Positions 33,103-42,549 of a stretch of 64,000 bases of DNA are shown here, in pieces; position 1 is the first letter of the stretch, and the number at the start of each line of letters is the position of its first letter. Source of the stretch: Paenibacillus sp. V4I7 (GTDB lineage Bacteria > Bacillota > Bacilli > Paenibacillales > NBRC-103111). Both the position numbers and the translations under genes were made by a program. The notes below the pieces were generated by a model. It searched no databases. It saw only the letters and a program-made list of their open reading frames with translations, and was not told the origin of the DNA. The stretch is taken from positions 62,001-126,000 of the forward strand of contig NZ_JAUSZD010000002.1 in NCBI RefSeq assembly GCF_030817275.1, in the 5' to 3' direction.

Positions 33103-36100
33103 TTATTTCATTATTTCCTTCTGGTTGGGGAATATACCTGACCGCTGTGGGTGAAGGAGAATCAATTTATCGTAAGTTTCGGTTGTCAAAGTGCTGATCT
33201 GGTCCCAATGATAGGTCTCGCTGATTTTGCTCAAAGCGGCCGCGGCGAGTTCGGTTGCGTCGTCAGGCTTTTCTAAAAATTGGGCAATCTGAAAAGCTAG
33301 TGCGTTAGCATCCCCCGGGGGCACTTTGCAACCGTTAATACCATGATCCACAATTTCAGCAAGACCTCCTGTATCAGATACGATGAGTGGTGTCCCGCTA
33401 GCCATTGCTTCCAAAGCTACAAGACCAAATGGCTCATAGAGGCTTGGAATGACACAAAGCTCCGCGGAAAGCAAAAGCTGATTTTTGTCGGTCTCATCTA
33501 GAAATCCTGTAAAGCTGACCCGGTCACTTAACGGAGCGGCTAGTCTCTCTAATGCTTCAAGCTCAGGCCCTGTACCCGCGATAATCAGCTTAGCTTCAGG
33601 GTAACGTTTGAGCACAAGCCGCATGGCGGCTATGAGGATATGCACGCCCTTTTCATAAACAAGCCTCCCAAGGAAAGCAATAATTCGATTCTGTTCATCA
33701 CCGCTAAAAAGAGCATTAGAAAGAAGCGGACTAACAGTCACAAGGGAAGCAGCAGCTGCGCGAAAAGGAATAACACCATTAGGTATATGAGTCGTTTTAT
33801 GGATAGGTACATGAAATAGGCGAATGACTTCTTGCTGCATATAAAGGCTGCAGACAACGAGCTGATCAGCTTCGTCGGCTAACTTATTTTCTATTGCATG
33901 TATCCGTTGTTGCACTGGGGTATCCAGCTTCCCTTGATTTCGGCCATACTCGGTGGCATGGATCGTTGCAAGGAGCGGGAGATGTAGTGTTTTTTTAGAT
34001 TCTTTGGCTGCATAAAAGACAAGCCAATCATGAGCATGAATGAGATCGAAATGCATGCCTTGTAAAGTTAAGCGATAGATAGCATCGGTGAAAGCCATAT
34101 TCATTTGAAAGACCCAATCCAGGAAGTGAATGGCTCCAGTGGACTGGAGAACCTCTACACGATGAATATGAACCCCATCAGAACGCTCATAGGGATGACA
34201 ATCGGGAGCAAGACACGTAATGACATGAACTTCATGGCCAAAGGCAGCAAGATGCTTAGATAAGTCGCAAACAGCTCTGGCGAGACCACCGATTACACGC
34301 GGCGGATATTCCCATGCGAGCATAAGAATACGCAGAGGTGTGGACTTGGTATTGGATGAGAATTTTAATAAAGTACTATCCAAAGAGCTATTCAAACTTA
34401 TGGAAGGGCTAGTTTGGAAAAGACGGTAGTGGAGCTCCGGTAGAAAGGGGGATCTCCGTTCTAAGGAAATCACGATTTCGGATAGCTCTTTGTCTGAAGC
34501 TGCTGTTTCTAGTCCGTTAAGTAATTGATGAAAATGGGATAAATGCGTTTCTATGCGGTTAGCCGCATAGGTGGTTACCGTTTCCGCATCTAGGATGAAT
34601 GTCCAGTCGCTGCTTTGCGCGAGCATAAGCTCTCTCGCGGCTTGATTCATTGCGCGCTGCTGCATCTTTGTGAGCAGCTCGGGGTTCGGGTGCTTTTGTG
34701 CAGCAAGCACCATAAGATCCTCCGCCGCGTGCAGCAGCGGATGTACCCACTGGCTGCGCGGCTGCAGCCAGACCTCGGCGTAGCCGCCGCGGCCCCAGCT
34801 CGACACGGGAAGCTTAGCTTCCGTGGTCGGCGCATGGGCGGCGGCATAGCCGCCTAACGTAGTCGTGTCCACGACTACGCCTTCATGGCTGCGCGCGGCA
34901 GCGAGCCCGCGCAGCACGGCCTCAAGCCACTGGTGGCCTTCGTACCACCAGTGCCCGAACAGCTCGGCATCGTATGGACATACGATGACCGGCGGTTCCG
35001 CCGGCCGCGCTTCGCGGTCGCCGGCGGCCAGAGCTAACGCCTCGCGCTCCTCAGCGAGGCGGCGAAGCTGCGCCACCCGGCTAGCGACGAAATGCTCAGC
35101 ATCCTGCTGAGCTTTCTGAGCGGCCCGCGCCGGGTGGTAGGGCGCTTTGGCGTCACCTGCCGCTGCGCCGGTGACGCTGTAGTACTTGAAGCCCGTATGT
35201 ATGCGTGCGCCGTCAGGCAGCACATAGGGCTTCAAGTACTCCCACTCGGCCCCGCCGTCTTGGCCGAGGTCGTAGCCGATATCGCGATAATATTCGCGAT
35301 AATTGGGATCGCTCGGGTACCCGACTTCGGCGCTCCATACCTGGGCGCCGGCTTCGAGGTCCCGAGCAAAGGCGCAGGCGCCGCTCTGCGTGCGCAGCGG
35401 CGTCCCCGCCGCGCTCTTTACATTCGCGGTGCCATTCGCGTTCGCCGCGTCCACCTGCGGCGTTATCACAGCCTGCGCGTGCGCATGGGCGTCCACTACG
35501 AAGTAGCGAAGGCCAAGTGCCTGCAGGTGGGGCTCCAACGCAGGCGTATAGCCGCACTCCGGCAGCCAGATGCCAGCCGGAGCGGACCCGAAATGCCGCC
35601 GGAATTCCGTTACGGCGGCCTCGAGCTGCGTGCGCAGCGCGGAGTCGTTCTTGACTAGCGGCAAGAACGCATGCGTCGCGGCGCACGTTATTAATTCTAA
35701 GCAGCCAGTGCTTTTTAGGCTGCGGAACTTACCAATCAGATCGCCCCGAAGGCGATCGTACAAAGCCATAAGCCGATGGTACTGGTCGGCATAGAGCTTT
35801 GCCGTGGGCCCGAAGTCGGCATGACCCCACAGACGAATAACTTCTCTCTGAGCCAGTTCACACAGCGAGGTTAGATGCCTGCGAAGCCTAATCTTTAAAC
35901 GTGAATCCTCGAGCATGGCAAGAAGCGTCGGGGACAATGACAAGGTGAGATGGAAGGGCACTTCATCTTCAAGAAGCCGCTCCATCATTTCGATCAAAGG
36001 AAGATAGCTATCGACAACGGCTTCGAAGAACCATCGTTCTTCTAGGGTGATGTTCTCTTCCTCATGTCGAACATAGGGGATATGGGCATGTAAAAGCAAG

Positions 36101-36159
36101 GCAACGAAGCCTTGTACATTAGTGCTGGTGCTCACGTTGGCGTTTGTGTTTGTGCTCAA
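33103..36159 (-). CDS. GH57 branching-enzyme/GT4 glycosyltransferase fusion, copy 1
   Basis: This 1018-residue fusion has an N-terminal GH57 domain (about 1-580) and a GT4 domain (about 615-1000). GH57 motifs: LLLHAHIPYVRH, the nucleophile region GIWLPECGY, and VCPYDAELFGHWWYEG with the acid/base aspartate. GT4 motifs: MLAWEYPPRVIGGLARAV, FLGRLVYEKGVHI and LYEPFGLVALEAM (E-x7-E). GH57 of this type makes alpha-1,6 branches; GT4 partners extend alpha-1,4 chains. In mycobacteria the two are separate neighbours (Rv3031 and Rv3032). The start is TTG 36159 behind GGAGG, overlapping the DUF4912 gene by four bases. Codons for roughly residues 165-515 (34.6-35.7 kb) are far richer in GC than the flanks. 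Confidence 0.9.
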   Translation of the reverse strand: MSTNTNANVSTSTNVQGFVALLLHAHIPYVRHEEENITLEERWFFEAVVDSYLPLIEMMERLLEDEVPFHLTLSLSPTLLAMLEDSRLKIRLRRHLTSLCELAQREVIRLWGHADFGPTAKLYADQYHRLMALYDRLRGDLIGKFRSLKSTGCLELITCAATHAFLPLVKNDSALRTQLEAAVTEFRRHFGSAPAGIWLPECGYTPALEPHLQALGLRYFVVDAHAHAQAVITPQVDAANANGTANVKSAAGTPLRTQSGACAFARDLEAGAQVWSAEVGYPSDPNYREYYRDIGYDLGQDGGAEWEYLKPYVLPDGARIHTGFKYYSVTGAAAGDAKAPYHPARAAQKAQQDAEHFVASRVAQLRRLAEEREALALAAGDREARPAEPPVIVCPYDAELFGHWWYEGHQWLEAVLRGLAAARSHEGVVVDTTTLGGYAAAHAPTTEAKLPVSSWGRGGYAEVWLQPRSQWVHPLLHAAEDLMVLAAQKHPNPELLTKMQQRAMNQAARELMLAQSSDWTFILDAETVTTYAANRIETHLSHFHQLLNGLETAASDKELSEIVISLERRSPFLPELHYRLFQTSPSISLNSSLDSTLLKFSSNTKSTPLRILMLAWEYPPRVIGGLARAVCDLSKHLAAFGHEVHVITCLAPDCHPYERSDGVHIHRVEVLQSTGAIHFLDWVFQMNMAFTDAIYRLTLQGMHFDLIHAHDWLVFYAAKESKKTLHLPLLATIHATEYGRNQGKLDTPVQQRIHAIENKLADEADQLVVCSLYMQQEVIRLFHVPIHKTTHIPNGVIPFRAAAASLVTVSPLLSNALFSGDEQNRIIAFLGRLVYEKGVHILIAAMRLVLKRYPEAKLIIAGTGPELEALERLAAPLSDRVSFTGFLDETDKNQLLLSAELCVIPSLYEPFGLVALEAMASGTPLIVSDTGGLAEIVDHGINGCKVPPGDANALAFQIAQFLEKPDDATELAAAALSKISETYHWDQISTLTTETYDKLILLHPQRSGIFPNQKEIMK

Positions 36160-36713
36160 TCAGTATCGCCTCCAGATTCTGTATCTGCTGAGTATGCGGT
36201 CTTCGGTGAATACACCGAATAGGCAGAGAAATGCTCATTAGGTTCAGGCGTCATTAGCTGAAAGGAAACGGCAATAGGCCGGTATGTAACTAGTTGATCA
36301 TTCGTTATTTGGTGAGAAGGATAATCTTGATTCGTATCTATTGGGGGAGTCTGAATCGTATTGGAACGCAGAAGCGGGAGAAACTGCCCCTGTTCATTCA
36401 GAATACCAAGATCCGCGAAGTAACTTTGGCCTGGGTGAAACCCGCTCACAAAGCATGATTCTCCTTGGGGAAGTAGAAGTTCTGAGACACTGTCAGCTTG
36501 GTGGCTATCTATAGGTAGATCGGTTACATGATAAAATCGCAATGTAGGTTGAAGTGACTGCCAGTCTGTATCGAAATGTTCCTGTACCATGTTCTTTTTT
36601 CTGCTAGAGAGCTGCCAGTAAGTAAACAGAACGGTCGGGGACTGGATAAGCAAATGAAGTGTATCCCGATCCATAGGATCAACAGAGAGAGCTTGGATAG
36701 GTATCGGTCTCAC
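36156..36713 (-). CDS. DUF4912-like protein, copy 1
   Basis: The 185-residue protein matches the pattern of DUF4912: LHLLIQSPTVLFTYWQLS at the front, a middle strand LRFYHVTD, then YFADLGILNEQGQFLPLL and RSNTIQTPP. The family has a carbohydrate-binding-like fold by repute, and its job is unknown. It overlaps the GH57-GT4 gene, so the two are translationally coupled and likely work together. The same pairing is repeated at 42550. The start is GTG 36713 with a weak site. Confidence 0.8.
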   Translation of the reverse strand: MRPIPIQALSVDPMDRDTLHLLIQSPTVLFTYWQLSSRKKNMVQEHFDTDWQSLQPTLRFYHVTDLPIDSHQADSVSELLLPQGESCFVSGFHPGQSYFADLGILNEQGQFLPLLRSNTIQTPPIDTNQDYPSHQITNDQLVTYRPIAVSFQLMTPEPNEHFSAYSVYSPKTAYSADTESGGDTD

Positions 36714-36787
36714 CTTTTCTCAGGGTAGTTATGGAAAATAAGCTGCAAGGATCTTGAGCAACATTGTAGCATATGCGCCATACAAAC

Positions 36788-36820
36788 GAAAAATCTCCAC
36801 CTTATCTAAAAGGGGGAGAT
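36788..36820 (-). terminator. Terminator upstream of the copy-1 DUF4912 gene
   Basis: ATCTCC (36793-36798) pairs with GGAGAT (36815-36820); on the minus strand TTTTCG follows. It lies after the KTSC-like gene and splits the minus-strand cluster into two transcripts, at least in part. Confidence 0.6.
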
Positions 36821-36834
36821 CACTTGTATATCCC

Positions 36835-37053
36835 TTACTTGGTTGGATTTTGCCCTTCCATGTACCGGTTTTCCGTAAGTCTCATTAAGGAATCGTACCG
36901 ATTCACCGAAGAAAATATCAAAAGGTATTCATCCTGTTTGACATTGGTATAAGATGCTTTGAAACCGGTATGATATTGCACGGTCATGCTGGAGGATTGA
37001 TCGTCATACTGTACAAAAGCGATCTGTCTAGAAACGCTTGGAATCATATTCAC
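36835..37053 (-). CDS. Small KTSC-like protein
   Basis: The 72-residue product resembles KTSC domains (small alpha/beta proteins of unknown role): AFVQYDDQSSSMTVQYHTGF, then SYTNVKQDEYLLIFSSVNRY. I place the start at GTG 37053, six bases after GGGGAG; the longer frame to 37089 has no ribosome site. It sits between the nucleotidyltransferase gene and the second DUF4912 pair and may be a bystander. The assignment is by pattern only. Confidence 0.5.
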   Translation of the reverse strand: MNMIPSVSRQIAFVQYDDQSSSMTVQYHTGFKASYTNVKQDEYLLIFSSVNRYDSLMRLTENRYMEGQNPTK

Positions 37054-37119
37054 GCCGCTCTCCCCTTCATCGTAGACTTCGGAAACCACGTATCGGATAC
37101 ATCTATACTATAATTATGC

Positions 37120-39522
37120 TTACCCAAGTGCGTTTAGAATGTGTCCACGATAGGAATGGACAAGCTGCTGAGCAAGTTCAGGATCCGTCGATTGAGCTAC
37201 AAGCTGAAAGACAGGATCATCGGCATCAGGCAGCAGCAGGACCCACCCATTCTCATGATAAAACTTAATGCCATCGATTAGATCAACGGGTACATCTTTC
37301 GTCCGTTCCATCATGCTCCGCATGACCTCTCCTTTGGAATCCCAAGGACAATCAACACGTTCACGAAGAAGATGAAAGCTAGGAAACAAGGAGAGCAGAT
37401 CCGAGAGCGGAACGCCGGTTCTTTCCAAATGGAGAATCACCAATCCAATGGCAAAGAGAGAATCGAACAAGGGATGTATCCTCGCTTCTTGTGTAGCTTC
37501 CATAATGGCTCGAGACCATTCCTTCGTACGAACGATCTTCCCGCCAAGCCCCTCGGCCATGCTTTCTAGAAGCTGGGGTGCACTGCCGGGAGCACCAATG
37601 GTTGCTCCTGGACGGCTGTGCAGGTAACAAAGATAGAGGAAGACGGTTTGTAAATCGCTGTCTACGAGCTCGCCTTTTTCCGTTATTAACTGCATGGTTT
37701 GTCCATCATCGTGAACACGTAAACCGAAACTCGCAGCAGATAGTGGGATAAAGACGTGAAGCGGTTCCTGCCTACTTGTAGATGTCACATGGATAGCTTC
37801 AAGCCCCAGCTTTTCGAAAAATGGAACAATGAAAGGCTGCAGCCAAGAACTCGATTCAATGACGATGCGAAGAGAAGACTGATGAGCACGTTCATATGAG
37901 ATTTCTTGGGCCAAAGCATCTATATAAGTTTGTAACCAGTGCACTTCTTCTTTGTAGCTGCCAATCTGCTTCATAGTGGCCCGTCCATAATCTTCTTGCC
38001 AAAAGCTGTTCTCCACTTTACGCTCTGCTGATTTCGGAATAGGCAGTCCTTCAGCGTCCATACAGAGAAGACTGCAGGCATCGTTCTCTTTGCCAGACCA
38101 CTCGAGATGAATTCCTCCAGCAGCACCCAAGTGACGAATAGCAAAGGTAGATGCAGGTGCAAAGCAATCCCCTAAATCAATAACATGCGTCCCTACAGAT
38201 TGTAGGCTCGCTGTCAGTGTACGCTTTAATAAACGAGTGAACGTATGGGGAGCACAGCTTACCATGAGCGTTTTGCCGGGAGCTAAGGTTGCTCCATAGG
38301 CTGTGGCGAATTTAGCGACTAATTCCGGTGTTAAATCTAGATTTGGAATACCACTTACGCCGCTTGTCTTGAATAATGTTTTGGTTGCGTTATCTCCCCA
38401 GATATAGGAGGTATGAAGACGGGTCTTATCACGAATTTGTTTATGGGGCCAAATTTTTACGTTGGGTTCAATGCGGCTTTTCGCACCGATGACCACATGG
38501 TTGCCGACAACCGAGCCGTCCCCCAAATAGGAGGCCTCTTTACAAATAATCCGACTAGTCAGTGTGGAACCGGCCAATTCGTTGTGCTCAGCAATATGGT
38601 TATGATCCCACAGCACACTTCGCGTTAATTTGCTCCCTTTGGAGAGTTGATTATTTTGCCCGATGATGCAGTACTCACCGATTTCTACTTCGTCTTCCAG
38701 CCTACTCCCTTTCCCAATGAAAGCAGGACCTATCACACGAGCGGTAGCACTTGTTTCTACATCATCTGCGATGTAGACGCCAGGGCGGATCTGTGTTCCG
38801 TGTATGTCGAGCTTCACTTTCCCGTCTAGCATGTCAAACTGAGTTTGACGATATTGCTGCAGGTTGCCGATATCCGTCCAATATCCAGAGCTGATATATC
38901 CATAGAGCCCATTGTTTTCTTCAAGCAAGGCAGGGAAAAACTGCTGGCTGAAATCAAATTCTTGCCCCAGCGGTATGCGTTCCAGCATCTCAGGCTCCAA
39001 AATATAAATACCTGTATTTACTGTGTCACTGAACACTTCCCCCCAGCTTGGTTTTTCCAGAAAACGAGTAATTTGCCCCTCTTTATTTGTGATAACAACA
39101 CCATATTCCAAAGGATGGCTGACACGAGTCAGGATTAACGTAGCTTTGGCTTGCTTTTCTTTATGAAAAGCGAGTGCTTGTTTCAAATCGAAATCAGTTA
39201 ATGCATCCCCGCTTATTACAATAAAGGTATCGTCGAGAAACTCGTGCGCATGCTTCACACTCCCAGCTGTACCTAGAGGACTTGTTTCTTCGAAATAATG
39301 AAGATTGACGCCAAAAGCTTGTCCGCTGCCAAAATAGTCGCGTATTACTTCAGGTTTGTATTGCATGGTGACTGCTATATCCTGAATGCCGTGATTTTGG
39401 AGCAGTTCAATGATATAGGCCATGCAGGGCCTACCGAGAAGAGGCACCATGGGCTTGGGGAGATGACAGGTAAGGGGACGAAGTCGCGTTCCTTTGCCTC
39501 CGGCCATAATAACAGCCTTCAT
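37120..39522 (-). CDS. Sugar-nucleotidyltransferase fused to a degenerate phosphomannomutase domain
   Basis: The 800-residue protein begins with the nucleotidyltransferase signature MAGGKGTRLRPLTCHLPKPM (about residues 4-24) and continues to about residue 235. Hexapeptide left-handed beta-helix repeats follow to about 370. The C-terminal 420 residues resemble phosphomannomutase. The phosphoserine loop (TASHNP in working enzymes) is absent: the corresponding region reads GGIHLEWSGKENDACS. It should make GDP-mannose or another NDP-sugar, perhaps the donor for the GT4 domains. The start is ATG 39522 behind AAGGAGGT; a 14-residue extension is rejected. Confidence 0.88.
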   Translation of the reverse strand: MKAVIMAGGKGTRLRPLTCHLPKPMVPLLGRPCMAYIIELLQNHGIQDIAVTMQYKPEVIRDYFGSGQAFGVNLHYFEETSPLGTAGSVKHAHEFLDDTFIVISGDALTDFDLKQALAFHKEKQAKATLILTRVSHPLEYGVVITNKEGQITRFLEKPSWGEVFSDTVNTGIYILEPEMLERIPLGQEFDFSQQFFPALLEENNGLYGYISSGYWTDIGNLQQYRQTQFDMLDGKVKLDIHGTQIRPGVYIADDVETSATARVIGPAFIGKGSRLEDEVEIGEYCIIGQNNQLSKGSKLTRSVLWDHNHIAEHNELAGSTLTSRIICKEASYLGDGSVVGNHVVIGAKSRIEPNVKIWPHKQIRDKTRLHTSYIWGDNATKTLFKTSGVSGIPNLDLTPELVAKFATAYGATLAPGKTLMVSCAPHTFTRLLKRTLTASLQSVGTHVIDLGDCFAPASTFAIRHLGAAGGIHLEWSGKENDACSLLCMDAEGLPIPKSAERKVENSFWQEDYGRATMKQIGSYKEEVHWLQTYIDALAQEISYERAHQSSLRIVIESSSWLQPFIVPFFEKLGLEAIHVTSTSRQEPLHVFIPLSAASFGLRVHDDGQTMQLITEKGELVDSDLQTVFLYLCYLHSRPGATIGAPGSAPQLLESMAEGLGGKIVRTKEWSRAIMEATQEARIHPLFDSLFAIGLVILHLERTGVPLSDLLSLFPSFHLLRERVDCPWDSKGEVMRSMMERTKDVPVDLIDGIKFYHENGWVLLLPDADDPVFQLVAQSTDPELAQQLVHSYRGHILNALG

Positions 39523-39705
39523 TTGTGGTACCTCCTTAGAATTTTTCTTTAGCAAAACTTGCATCGTAAGAGCGGTTTTCCCGTAATTGTTGTAGGCAAA
39601 GGGAACGTCAATCAGCTATTTCTATGATTTACCCCCAATGCTGCACTTTGCACTTTTGAAAGAAATAGCGTCCTCTAGTTCCCACCCTTTAATGAGTGGC
39701 TAAGG

Positions 39706-42540
39706 CTAAATTGTTGCTTTGACCTGAATGACAGGTTGGTAGTGGGTAAGCTTCTGGTACTCATTCTGGATATTTTGAGCGATATGGCTCCATTGGTAGT
39801 GCTGTTGCAGCAGTTGGTAGGCGCTATCAGCCATCTTGGCGGCTTGCTTTGGCTGCATCAGCATATCCGTAATGTGCCAAGCTAATGAATCGACATGACC
39901 TGGGAGAGCCTTATAGCCGTCCACACCATGCCGAATAATTTCAGCTAAACCGCCTGTGTCGGAGAGTACCAGAGGTTTCCGGTGGGCCATGGCTTCCAGC
40001 GCTACGATACCGAAAGGTTCGTACAAACTCGGAATCACACAAACATCCGTAGATTGATAAAGCTGTGTGCGATAAGCATCATCAACAAAACCGGTAAATA
40101 AGACGCGATCTCCTAAAAAGGCAGCCTGGGAGCGCAGCTCACCTTCCATAGGTCCAGAGCCAGCGATAATGAGCTTAGCTTGCGGGACTTGTGAAATGAT
40201 TTTCGGCAGAGCTTCCAGCAGGTTTTGAATGCCTTTTTCATAAACAAGCCTTCCGATGAAGAAAATGACTTTGTCTTGCTTTGCTACTATATGAGGTCGG
40301 TTCATTGTCTCTACGTTTGGTTTTTGAGTTCGAATTCCATTCGGATGTACGCTCACTTTATCGGAAGGAAGATTAAATATACGTCCTACTTCCTCTTTCA
40401 TATAGGAGCTGCATACAAAAACACGATTAGCCTCATAAGTCAGCTGCCACTCCAAATGATGAATCTTGCGCTGCAGGTCGGAGTATAGATTTCCTTGATT
40501 TCGTCCCCATTCTGTTGCGTGAATCGTGGCTACTAAAGGGATGCCATAGCTGGTCTTTATTTCTCTTGCCGTATGAGCAACCATCCAATCATGCGCATGC
40601 AAAAGGTCGATTCGCCCGCCGTTTTCTTTCCATCTGACAAGATGGTCGGTCATGGCAAGATTCATTTCGAACGTCCAGTGGTAAAAGTGAGTATCACCGG
40701 AATGGTTAATAGGGAGCCTATGTACGTAAACGCCATTCATCTTCTCAAAACTAGGCGCACCATCATAGGAGGTTGTGATGATATGTACGATTTCTTCGCG
40801 AGCGACAAGAGCTTCCGATAGCTCATGGACTGCTCTTGATAAGCCACCGACATGTTTGGGCGGGTATTCCCAAGCAAGCATGAATACGTTCGGACGGTGT
40901 TTAGTTTCCTCCAGTAATGTTTCCCATTCCTTCAAGTTTGGAATAATAGGGATAGGGGAAAGCTGCTGTATGCTTACGTAATCTCGAAATTGGATATTTG
41001 GAAAGCAGTTGTCTTTCTCCTCCAAAACGGTAAGAAGTACCTCGTCAACCTGTTCCCGATCTACCTGATCGCAGAGATGGTGGAAGCATCCTAGATGTTC
41101 CTTCGTTCGGCGAATGGCATGGTCGACGTCACTCTGTGCGTCCATCATGAACGCCCAATCGCTGCTTTGAGCTAGCATGAATTCTCTTGCAGCTTGATTC
41201 AAAGTCCGTTCCAGAACGCTGGCGCTTAATTTACCATGGCGAGAGAGATGCTCATGTTTCGTTGTGAGCTCGATCATCCGCTCTTCGGCTTGATGCAGAT
41301 GACGATAAATCCAGTCGTTATGTCCCTGCAGCCATATTTCGGCGGAGTGGTTACGGCCCCAACTAGATTCGTTCAAATTTCCGACAGCAGCTATTGGATA
41401 TTCCTCTAGATATTCACTAGGTGTAATCATCTTAATCGTTTGCTGATCGAGAAACATTTTGCGGCAGAACAGCTCAAGAAAGTGAGGTCCTTCATACCAC
41501 CAATGCCCAAATAGCTCCGCATCATAGGGGGATACGATGAGGGGTTTGCGATCCAGCCAGCGTTCCCAATGAGCGGCCTGCTTCTGGCGATTTGCCAGGA
41601 AATGGCCGGCATGTTCAGACGCTTTCTCTAGGGCTCGCTCTGGTTGATAAGGTTCCTTGTGGCTGCCTTTGCTTGTGTTGCGGTAATATTTAAACCTTGT
41701 TGCCGGGTCGATGTCATTATAGTATTCACGATAGTTGAAGTCCCCTGGGTAGCCGTTTTCGGAACTCCTGACTTGACTGGTGGATTCCGGATCCAGAGGA
41801 AAGGCAGTTACCCCATAGGGGGTCATGAGCGGGGCAGCTAATTCTCGAGTCGGCTGCGGTGAAGCGAAAGCGATAGCTGTGGAATCGGTGAAGAAATATT
41901 GGATCCCAGCCTGCTTCAAAATGCGGTCAATACCAGGCGTATAGCCACATTCAGGTAACCAGATGCCGCGAGGCTTTTGATCGAAATAACGTTCATAATC
42001 CCGAACTGCCGTCATAATCTGTGCATGTATTGCCTCTTCTGTTTTCATTAGAGGAAGAAATCCATGCGTAGCGGCCGAGGTAACAATTTCAATACGACCT
42101 ATATCTTGATAGTGTTTGAATGTGGCAATGACATTTCCTTTGCAGCTTTCATATAGCGTAAGAAGCTCACGGAATCGTTCTGCATAACGTCTGGCCAGAG
42201 GAAGAAGAGAAGGTTTTTTTTGTAACCGAACCTGTTCCTTTTCTGCGAGCCCAATAAGCTTACTAAGGTAAGCGTGATAGTTGTCCTGCAAGTTTGGATT
42301 GCTGAACAAGGACAAGATAGTCGGAGTTATGGAGAAGGTCAAGCGGAAATCTATCTTATCACTTGTTAGACGATTCATGACTTCAATTAGGGGTAAATAC
42401 GTTTCCGTCATGGCATCGTAGAACCACTGTTCTTCCAAAATATCGCTCTGATCCTGATGACGAATATAGGGAAGGTGAGCATGCAGCATGAGAACCAAAT
42501 ATCCCTTGAGCTCTGGCTTCGGTTTGATGCGATTGATCAA
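39706..42540 (-). CDS. GH57 branching-enzyme/GT4 glycosyltransferase fusion, copy 2
   Basis: This 944-residue paralogue of the gene at 33103 has the same domain order. GH57: LMLHAHLPYIRH, GIWLPECGYTPG, SPYDAELFGHWWYEGP. GT4: MLAWEYPPKHVGGLSRAVHE, FFIGRLVYEKGIQN and LYEPFGIVALEAMA. All the catalytic motifs I can identify are intact. Unlike copy 1 it has no GC-rich block and is shorter in the GH57 part. The TTG start at 42540 has GAGGTGA about nine bases upstream, and the stop of the DUF4912 gene ends 9 bases ahead. The repeat of the DUF4912/fusion pair suggests an old duplication with later divergence. Confidence 0.9.
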   Translation of the reverse strand: MINRIKPKPELKGYLVLMLHAHLPYIRHQDQSDILEEQWFYDAMTETYLPLIEVMNRLTSDKIDFRLTFSITPTILSLFSNPNLQDNYHAYLSKLIGLAEKEQVRLQKKPSLLPLARRYAERFRELLTLYESCKGNVIATFKHYQDIGRIEIVTSAATHGFLPLMKTEEAIHAQIMTAVRDYERYFDQKPRGIWLPECGYTPGIDRILKQAGIQYFFTDSTAIAFASPQPTRELAAPLMTPYGVTAFPLDPESTSQVRSSENGYPGDFNYREYYNDIDPATRFKYYRNTSKGSHKEPYQPERALEKASEHAGHFLANRQKQAAHWERWLDRKPLIVSPYDAELFGHWWYEGPHFLELFCRKMFLDQQTIKMITPSEYLEEYPIAAVGNLNESSWGRNHSAEIWLQGHNDWIYRHLHQAEERMIELTTKHEHLSRHGKLSASVLERTLNQAAREFMLAQSSDWAFMMDAQSDVDHAIRRTKEHLGCFHHLCDQVDREQVDEVLLTVLEEKDNCFPNIQFRDYVSIQQLSPIPIIPNLKEWETLLEETKHRPNVFMLAWEYPPKHVGGLSRAVHELSEALVAREEIVHIITTSYDGAPSFEKMNGVYVHRLPINHSGDTHFYHWTFEMNLAMTDHLVRWKENGGRIDLLHAHDWMVAHTAREIKTSYGIPLVATIHATEWGRNQGNLYSDLQRKIHHLEWQLTYEANRVFVCSSYMKEEVGRIFNLPSDKVSVHPNGIRTQKPNVETMNRPHIVAKQDKVIFFIGRLVYEKGIQNLLEALPKIISQVPQAKLIIAGSGPMEGELRSQAAFLGDRVLFTGFVDDAYRTQLYQSTDVCVIPSLYEPFGIVALEAMAHRKPLVLSDTGGLAEIIRHGVDGYKALPGHVDSLAWHITDMLMQPKQAAKMADSAYQLLQQHYQWSHIAQNIQNEYQKLTHYQPVIQVKATI

Positions 42541-42549
42541 GAGATAACG

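Noticed and set aside
35092..35658. Plus-strand ORFs of 149-188 residues inside the GH57-GT4 gene
   Set aside because: They lie in a GC-rich stretch where stop codons are rare, are Arg/Ala-rich, have no ribosome site and oppose a gene with intact catalytic motifs.
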